64,000 nucleotides of DNA. Origin: Proales similis. Taxonomy: Eukaryota; Rotifera; Eurotatoria; Ploima; Proalidae. The DNA lies in the NCBI GenBank assembly GCA_019059635.1, contig JAGVRJ010000002.1:3100001-3164000 (forward strand), written 5' to 3'. The position numbers and the translations under genes were made by a program. How positions within the stretch are numbered: position 1 is the stretch's first letter; each line of letters starts with the position of its first letter. Positions 57,282 to 64,000 of this stretch are shown piece by piece. The notes under the pieces were generated by a model. It was not told the origin of the DNA. It saw only the letters and a list, made by a program, of their open reading frames with translations, and ran no database searches.

Positions 57282-58387
57282 ATGTCAAATAACTGTGAGA
57301 AAATGAGCTCAAGTTCGAAGCGAGAAGCCGATTCCGATAACGAGTTCTACGATGCGCCCGAAATGCCACAGACCGAGGCCGAACAGAGGCTTGTTGAAGA
57401 CCATTCTGACGACGATGAGTTCGGAGACGAGGTTCGTCAACTGCAAAGTGAGATTAATCGACTCGAACTGGACGACCAGTCTCAGCCGACAGAAGATGGC
57501 AATAAAGTTGGAATTTTCTTTTTAAAATTTTTCGAGACTTGAGCTCACAATGTTTCAAGTTTAAGCCACTTCACGAGCGACTAAATGAGCAACTGAGTGC
57601 GTCGGGAGCCCAGGCGAAAGCAAATCTGCCAGAAGAAGATGACGAAGAGGTGGAGACGACCGACGAGTATTTTGTCGATGTCGAAAAGCTTGTCGACGAG
57701 GAGAAGGCGATGAGCGACCAAGAGCGCCAACAACGACTTGAAGCGGCCGAAAAGTCAAAAGAGGCCGGGAACGACTTCTTCAAGTCTGGCCAGTACTCGG
57801 ATGCACTGCAGCATTACACAGAGGCTCTTCGCACTTGCCCTCCGTCTTTTAGCAAGCAGCGCGCAGTGTTTCACTCCAATCGAGCCATTTGCTTTTTCAA
57901 AATGGTTGGTGCACTAACGACGAGTAAATTGAAATGAAGGCAGCTTGACTCGAATTTTACGCCAAGGCCGATCAAAAACGATGCATTCAAGAGTGTTCAA
58001 AGTCGATCGAGCTAGACGACAGCTACGTAAAACCGGTGTTGAGACGAGCCGAATGCTACGAGGCAGACGACAAGCTTGACGAAGCTCTTGAAGATTATAA
58101 AAAGCTATGCGAGCTGGAGCCCAAGAACGCAGCCTATCACACAAAATGCCTCGTAAGTGCCGCTAAAGATTAAATTTGCCTCAGTCAATTGACTTCAAAA
58201 CCTGAATCGCAAGGATCTCGAGAGACGAATCAAAGAGCGCAACGAAAAGTTAAAAGAGGAAATGATGGGCAAACTTAAAGACCTTGGCAACATGATCCTC
58301 AAGCCGTTCGGCCTCTCCACCGAAAACTTTAAACTTCAACAAGATCCCCAGACTGGCTCTTATTCAGTCAATTTTCAGCAAAACTAG
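57282..58387 (+). CDS. TTC1: tetratricopeptide repeat protein 1
   Basis: Four exons, 57282-57506, 57560-57904, 57967-58152 and 58214-58387, each phase 0, give 309 aa (human 292). An acidic N-terminal half ([19 protein letters not shown]) leads to three TPR units: [34 protein letters not shown], then [25 protein letters not shown]. The C-terminal block [20 protein letters not shown] and [20 protein letters not shown] is nearly the same as in vertebrate TTC1. TTC1 is a co-chaperone-like TPR protein that binds HSP90 and Galpha16/Ras. The first donor is a plain GTTGGA, weak but required for frame. The gene converges on the next one with only 50 bp between stop codons; its AATAAA at 58399-58404 lies in that gap. 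Confidence 0.93.
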
Positions 58388-58398
58388 ATTTCTTATCT

Positions 58399-58404
58399 AA
58401 TAAA
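58399..58404 (+). terminator. AATAAA polyadenylation signal, TTC1
   Basis: Canonical AATAAA 12 bp after the TTC1 stop. The neighbouring minus-strand gene stops at 58438, so the two 3' ends overlap. Confidence 0.65.
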
Positions 58405-58437
58405 CAATCGACAAAAAAGTTTGAGCAGTTTGAGCGA

Positions 58438-60540
58438 TTAGACAAGAGTGCCGCGGCAGGACTGGCCACTGCAGTCGGCGAATGGGAACGTGTCGGGAAT
58501 TATGTTGACTTCGGACGTGACCTCCATCACTGAGTTCTCAATGCCCGGAAAAGCGAGCTGGAAGTAGAAGCCGAGCCAGCCTCGACTCGGAATCTCCATC
58601 GCCTTTTCGTACATGAGCAGACTGCCCTGTTCGGCCGTTCGTATGTCTTTGGTGGTCGAGAGCCAAATAACCGGATTGAAACTCGGCTTCTGAGGATCAG
58701 TTCCAATCACAAGGCGAAAGTCTCTCCTTTGATCGGCTTGATTAGTAATTTGCCTTGATGAACAGAATGGATCGTAAACACACACCTTTCGGAGCTGGCC
58801 GTCGGTGCAAAGTAGACTCTGACATCGCTGGGACGAGGTCGGCCCTTGCTTGTGTCCACGTAGACTCGAATCGTTCCGTGCGTCGAGTTGACTGACCTAT
58901 CCCACCAGACTTTGGGAAGCGGCTTGTTCTATGCAGAACGTGAAAGCTCAAGAGTAAGAATGACTCGAGTGGCTTCTAAACAAACATCGTAGACGCTGAG
59001 GAAGAATGCGCGGAACGTGAACATGATCGAGAACAAGTGTCCAGCCATCGAGTGCTCTGCGTTCGGCACCAGTCGTCTGAGAGCTGTTTGACCTGTGGCG
59101 TTGTAGAAATCGTCCCAAAAGTAGTAGCTGTCATCTAAAAATGTTAATCGAATGTGAATGGCCGATCGAGCAGAGAGAAGGACAGTTGACCAACCTGGAA
59201 GGAAAAACTCGTCGCCTGCGCAGTTCAACACCAGAAACTTGATGTCCTTGTACCGATCCAAATAGACTGAAATCGGCAAAGCAATTGAGATGGCTGATCC
59301 GTTCGGCATTTGGCAAGTTTTCAGCATTCAACTCACAGTATGGGTCGACAATCGCTTGCATTTGACCGATGGCTGGCACATCCAGATACTGGGTGATGTT
59401 CATCACATAATAGTCTTCGAAAGCAAACGTCCATCCGCCTAGATTGGACAGTTGCTCGTTCAGCACAAGATTTGATTCAACTCAAATTTGCCTACCCAGC
59501 GATCGGTAGTGATGGTGCATGCTCTGTTGAGAATGGATTAAAATTTGCTTCCAAATACATAGATAGAAAGCGTTGAAATAAATGCCTTGTGGAAGTTGAG
59601 CAGATCCATGACCATTGGAACAGCAGCTTTCACTCTCTTGTCAACTGCGGCCTATTTAGTCATTTGAGCTTATGATCAAACGTCGATTGGTCACCAAACA
59701 CTTACGGTTGTCCAGGTGGTCCAGCCTCGCTTGGACGCGCCGCCGATGTAAAAGTCTTGAATGTCAATGCCGGTTTTTAAGTCACGAGTAAAGTTCTGAA
59801 TGGCATCCATGCCCCGAACGACCGCTTTGGTCATGGGCATTCGAAGCAGAATGTAAGGGTCGCTGGTGTTCTTGATGAATCTGGACCAAGTCCAAGCAAT
59901 TATGGCGTCTTCCTTGCGCGATACTTGCTCGGGGTCGTCCTTTCGTTTGACAAACAAGGTTAAAAAGCGTCTGCGTCTCAGTCCGATAGCTCCTTCTCTA
60001 AAGCCCCTACCTTGAACACAATCGGTTGATTAGGAATTTGACGAAGGTCGGCAGTAACGCATCCGGTTATCTGCGACATTAGGCCGACATATTCAACATC
60101 TGGCTGGTCAGGGTCCGGTGCCCTTTGAATTCGATTAGCTCGGATCGAATGTGACGCGGAGTTGGAAAGGAATACTTACGGCGAAGTATTGCTTCCGCCG
60201 TCGATAAGAAGGAAAGCAGCTCGCGGCCGGGTCAGCTGAACTGGCACTGAAATGGCCAAATAGTGCCACCAAACAGACCTGTCACTTAGCCGTTCTGAGG
60301 TTTGAATTCGTTATCGAGCCGAGTCACGCGCCCATGCGTTCTGAGCAAATTACCATCGTACCACTTTTGCGACGTGAAGTTCAGCATGTAGATGGTGTAG
60401 TTCGGCTGCCGGTAGGTAGCAATTAGCGTGTAGTTTGTGTGCGGGTCGTACGCATTCACGTAGTCGTCCAGAGGCGTAGAGCTGACACCCAGAGCCAAAG
60501 CGCCCACAATAAAGACGGTTAGAGGCAGCATTTCGATCAA
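58438..60540 (-). CDS. secreted PhoPQ-related / AprA-like protein
   Basis: A multi-exon minus-strand gene of roughly 500 aa. It begins with a signal peptide (MIEMLPLTVFIVGALALGVSS). The family's invariant segments follow in order: FTSQKW, WWHYLAISVP, FLLIDGG, LRQIPNQPI, AIIAWTWSRFI, the nucleophile-elbow-like IGGASKRGWTTW, VPMVMDLLNF, MHHHYRSLGGW, VLNCAGDEFFLPDDSYYFWD and LVPNAEHSM. The last two correspond to the Asp and His region of an alpha/beta-hydrolase fold. Members include bacterial PhoPQ-activated pathogenicity-related proteins and the secreted Dictyostelium factor AprA, which suppresses proliferation. Many Asn sequons are present, as in an extracellular protein. A GC donor (intron 59524-59585) and a 28-nt exon (59496-59523) are needed to keep the frame. 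Exon 1 is best ended at GATG|GTAATT, which restores ERLSDRSVWWHY. Biochemical activity is unknown. Confidence 0.85.
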
Positions 60541-60809
60541 TCCGAGTCTCAGTAAATCTCAGTCGCTCGTTTGTTTCGCGTAACAAGTCCCTGGCCCTGA
60601 TAATTAATCATGTGAGCCGAAAAAAAAAACTCGCGTTTTCTCAGGATCTATTATCGCTCAGGGCGTGTCTCAACAGATAATCACCATGGTTCAAATCGGC
60701 TGCAATAGTTGGCTCTTGTGCGGCCTTTATTCCCAAACATAAATGGAAAATGAAAGAAATTGACAGAAATGAGACGAAAGAAAGACAAAAGTTTTTATCT
60801 AGACAGGCT

Positions 60810-62896
60810 CTACAAAGTGATAAGCTCGCGCTCAGTCCAGGGCAAGACGAGCAACTCCTTGAGCAATGGCTGACAGTGAGTCGAGTCAAAGTTGACCATG
60901 TATTTGTTGGCCAAGTAGAGGGCCAGCATGCCTTTCTGGTTCTCGTCGAGCTCGCTGTCGTCATCGTCACTGCCGATCGTGATTGGAAATTTAACGTCCG
61001 TTTGAGTATTCAGATGGGTTCGCAGTTTTCCTTCGACTTCTTTCAGTTTCTCAGAGAAGTGCGATATGACTCGGCACCGATCAAGCTCGGAGCGTGCGGC
61101 CAGCCAGGTTAAAATCGCCTTCTCGCCATGGCTGTTGATGACGTGCGGATAGCGCTTCTTCAGTGTTTCAATCAGAAGCTGATTGCCTCTATTCTTGCAC
61201 GGCTTTCCGGGTCTTTGTTGCTGATTTAGCTTTCGGGTTTTTAAAAGTGATTTGCGATTGTCGAATTACATGGTGGAGATGATCTCGTCTTGAGTTCGTC
61301 TGATGAACGTCAACGGCCCCCGGTAACTAAATAAAACAAAACGAGTTTGGGCACGACACGTTTTCTCTTGGCAACTAGGAGCTACCTACTTTCCGATCAG
61401 TTCGCAAATGTCCAAGTTGATGTTCTGCCGGATTGAATAGTCAACAAAGCTGGCTGTCAGATTAAATTAGTCAATTGGCCAAGAAAGTGTTGCGGGTGAG
61501 CGTCTGAGCTATTTACCGGCAAATTTGGGCATCTGCTGTTGGGCTAGTGGAACGATATGGTCAAAACAGGCGTCCATGACCACAGAGTGCACGTTGGGGT
61601 ACTGGTTGCTTAGCCAGGAGACGGCAAATCCGCCAATGCTCCACGAGAACAGAATGATCTTTTCCTCTTGGAAGCCGAGAGAGAGCGCATACTGCATCAC
61701 TGCATCGGCTGCCGATGTCAGCTGATCCGGATAGGGCAGGCCAGTGCTCTGAGCAAAGCCCGGATAGTTCCAGCCAAGCGCCGAATACGAGCATTCCACC
61801 GCAATGTTGAATATGCCCACTTCGTAAAAGGCGGCGTTTCCATCGCAGCAGACCATCAAGTACTCGCCGCGGTGGCTGCTTTCAAGCCGACGGGCATCGA
61901 CAAACAATGTGTCGATCTTGTTCTTGAATCGGTCGTTTGTTTGCACCAGTGCTCGCTTGGCGTCGCGTTTCTCGATCAGTTTCGCTCGGCTCTTGAGCAG
62001 CATGGGCGTTATCAGCCGATGAAGAATCGTGCCCGGATAAGCCATTCTCAGACCGAACGCTCGAACACAGAAAATGCTAAACGCGTCGCATTTTAGAAAC
62101 GAGCACATCAGACCTGAAGTAGGATGTGCTGCACATACCTCAAGTAATTCCAGACGAAGAGCTTGACTAGCTTGAGCGGGGAATGCTGCTGATTCGAAGA
62201 ATTGACTCCGTTCAGTTTGCTTGAGTTGGGTCAATGAACACGTTGGCCGGCAACATTCAAATCGACTTACAATTTAGGAGGCAGAGTGGACGAAACAAAG
62301 TCAGGCAGCCAGTGGCTCATCTCAAAGTCATATTGACGCAGAAAAGTCTTCGCATTGACGCTTGGATTAGAAAGCGCTCGTTTTGAATTGAAATGAGCTT
62401 GCAACTACCTGCCGCTCTTTGGAGCCAAGCAGCTCCGTCCGATTGACCTTGTCCAAGAGTTGAATGAATTTCACGTATTCTGGGTTCTTGGAGCGGCCTA
62501 TGGCTCGGAATGCTCGTGCAATCATCTGACTTATCAGTATGATGAGGGCAATGCGCAGAACTGAATAGCAGCCATCGTAGTTGAAATAGTCACGGTAATA
62601 GGCATAGGCGGCCAGGAGAGGCGAGGTGTATTTGGCTAAGAAAAGAGTTCCTTGGCTCTTCGAGTTGAACAATGTTAAAGACGAGCTGAGCTAATTTGCT
62701 GCTGCTGACTTACGATCGATAGGAACACATTGGCCAAGTATTCGATCGAATTGGCCGTGTAGGATCGATGCTGGAGAAAGAGGCAATGTTTGTAGAGCTC
62801 ATGAAAATTAGGAATGAAACTCACCGGCTCGACGCCCCAGTCGTAGATCAAATAGAGCTCTGGGCCCCAGAGATATCTCAATGCAGCTCGAATCAT
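60810..62896 (-). CDS. ABHD16A: ABHD16A homologue, phosphatidylserine lipase
   Basis: The minus-strand gene begins at ATG 62896 (MIRAALRYLWGPELYLIYDW) and ends at TAG 60810 after LLVLPWTER. An N-terminal region with two to three membrane spans (around SVLRIALIILISQMIARAF) is followed by the alpha/beta-hydrolase domain: MAYPGTILHRL, KIDTLFVDARR, LMVCCDGNAAFYEVGIFN, GWNYPGFAQSTGLPYPDQ, the nucleophile motif SWSIGGF, HSVVMDACFDHIVPLAQQQM, RRTQDEIIS (Asp) and NFDSTHCQPLL (His). ABHD16A is an ER-anchored lipase that makes lyso-phosphatidylserine. The exon around 61509-62234 holds most of the catalytic domain. Several small exons between 60.8 and 61.5 kb were followed by frame but not all borders are fixed. 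The start faces the DUF1295 gene with about 240 bp between. Confidence 0.9.
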
Positions 62897-63136
62897 TCTC
62901 AGGGTTGGTTTGTTTGTTTCACACGATCGCTCGCTCGCCTCTAGCACTGCCCGAATGTGCAGCAGTTTAGACGTCTAGAGCAGCTCGTTGTTCATAATTT
63001 CGCTCGAATTATACAGACGCTGCTGCATAAGAGCTGCTGCGCGCTGGTGTGATCTAACCTGGGCCCAAAACCAAGTTTGCAATCAAGCAGCGTTTCATAA
63101 GCACACAATCGATTGGCGACAAGAATTCCACTCGCG
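62897..63136. promoter_or_regulatory. divergent ABHD16A/DUF1295 promoter region
   Basis: The 240 bp between two divergent start codons must contain both promoters. No TATA box is visible. Confidence 0.5.
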
Positions 63137-64000
63137 ATGGAGGTGTTTGAAGAGCTCCTGCAGTCGGCCAGCAGTCCGGTGTTTGTCTACCCGCTGGCCT
63201 TGTGCAACCTACTCGTCCTGGTCACTTGGATCATGTCGCTGGTGACTGGCAACTTGTCGCAGGTCGACCGAATATGGTCCATTGCACCGGCCGTCTATGC
63301 CTGGATATTCACAGGCATCGCTTATTTGGCCGATAGAAACCCGCAATTCGCCAGCCAAGTAGGCATCCAGCCGAGCTCTGCCACAAGTCTGATTCGTCTG
63401 TTCGCAATGGCTGTTCTTATCACTCTCTGGGCTGTTCGTCTCACGGCCAACTACTGGCGCAAGGGAGGCTACGAGTGGGAATCGGAGGACTACCGATGGT
63501 TCTATGTGAGAAAAATGTTCAACTATCCGGAGAGCAAGCTGGTATTTCATCTGTTCAACTTTTTCTTTGTGGCTCTGTTCCAGAATTACCTGTTGCTTGG
63601 CTTTGCCTTGCCTATGTGGCACATAATGACCAGCAAAGCGGTCAAGAGCCAGGCCGAGTTCAACTCATACGACCTAGCCCTGGTGCTTCTATTTCTGCTC
63701 TTGCTCAGCATTGAGATCATTGCCGACGAGCAGCAATGGGCTTTTCAGTCGGCCAAGCATCGTTGGCTCGACTCGAGCAAACAAAGCAAATGCAGTGCAC
63801 AAGAGAAGAAGGACTTTGAGCGCGGCTTTCTGGTTCGTGGCCTCTTCGGCTGGTCGAGGCATCCGAACTTTTTCGCCGAAATCATGATTTGGTGGTGCAT
63901 CTACTCGTTCTCGATCTCGGCGCAACAGGAACGGTTCGGCTCAGAGTTGGACTGGCGCTTGCTCATCAACTACTCGATGTTGGCCACGTTTTGCCTCACC
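63137..64000 (+). CDS. DUF1295 / steroid 5-alpha-reductase-like membrane protein, 3' end cut off
   Basis: An open frame runs from ATG 63137 (MEVFEELLQSASSPVFVYPL) to the right edge with no stop in 288 codons. It has several membrane spans (around VFVYPLALCNLLVLVTWIM, AVLITLWAVRLTANYW and LVFHLFNFFFVALFQNYLLL). The signature GLFGWSRHPNFFAEIMIWW matches the G-x-x-x-x-RHP(N/F)-x-x-E motif of the DUF1295 group of the steroid 5-alpha reductase/isoprenylcysteine methyltransferase-like superfamily, where the RHPN segment helps bind NADPH. The substrate is not known. No intron is visible in this part. Confidence 0.85.
   Translation, partial: MEVFEELLQSASSPVFVYPLALCNLLVLVTWIMSLVTGNLSQVDRIWSIAPAVYAWIFTGIAYLADRNPQFASQVGIQPSSATSLIRLFAMAVLITLWAVRLTANYWRKGGYEWESEDYRWFYVRKMFNYPESKLVFHLFNFFFVALFQNYLLLGFALPMWHIMTSKAVKSQAEFNSYDLALVLLFLLLLSIEIIADEQQWAFQSAKHRWLDSSKQSKCSAQEKKDFERGFLVRGLFGWSRHPNFFAEIMIWWCIYSFSISAQQERFGSELDWRLLINYSMLATFCLT

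Noticed and set aside
60245-60300. Apparent frameshift between the first two parts of the AprA-like gene
   Set aside because: A 59-nt intron with donor GATG|GTAATT and acceptor cctcag restores the family sequence, so no frameshift is needed.
1-64000. CRISPR arrays, prophage or bacterial operon
   Set aside because: No direct-repeat arrays; spliceosomal introns and AATAAA signals throughout show nuclear eukaryotic DNA.

Overview
The window is from a small, gene-dense nuclear genome of a bilaterian animal. Nearly every gene is split by short introns (mostly 45-75 nt) with GT/AG borders. Many genes end with AATAAA signals, and the gene set is animal: a WDR11 homologue, epsinR, RNF213, Munc18-1, an ABCA transporter, mitochondrial L16, IDH3B, GAPR-1, SLC49A3, TTC1, ABHD16A and an amidated neuropeptide precursor. 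The exact phylum cannot be read from the sequence. A compact-genome invertebrate (for example an acariform mite, tardigrade or miniaturised annelid) would fit. I see no transposon, CRISPR array or rRNA, and no tRNA I could confirm by eye.

Layout. 1-4200: WDR11 (minus, cut by the left edge) and CLINT1/epsinR (plus) are head to head; both act at the trans-Golgi/AP-1 vesicle step. 4925-7440: a coiled-coil plus two-PDZ scaffold resembling the front part of DLG5. 7819-22857: a 14-exon RNF213 homologue (4,744 aa in my model) with one 11.6 kb exon, three P-loops and an RZ finger but no RING. 24241-27317: two tandem, diverged EF-hand proteins. 27781-31857: a SHIPPO-repeat-like protein and an unrecognised basic protein. 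32756-34801: Munc18-1. 35934-37064: an unrecognised multi-pass membrane protein with an internal duplication. 37333-43945: a full ABCA transporter. 44677-47356: mitochondrial ribosomal L16 and IDH3B, head to head.

47357-55407 is looser: a CAP-domain GAPR-1 homologue with a start codon split from its myristoylation glycine, and a minus-strand precursor for a family of xLPFxSLNY-amide peptides that I cannot place in any known family. 55408-64000 is tight again: SLC49A3-like MFS carrier (no introns), TTC1, a secreted PhoPQ-related/AprA-like protein, ABHD16A, and a DUF1295 membrane reductase-like gene cut by the right edge.

The genes do not form an operon-like unit, but several neighbours share promoters or themes: WDR11/CLINT1 (TGN trafficking), MRPL16/IDH3B (mitochondrion), and the synaptic/neurosecretory genes Munc18-1 and the peptide precursor show that the animal has regulated secretion. 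Exon models below were built by hand from splice sites and reading-frame continuity; where phases close exactly this is stated.
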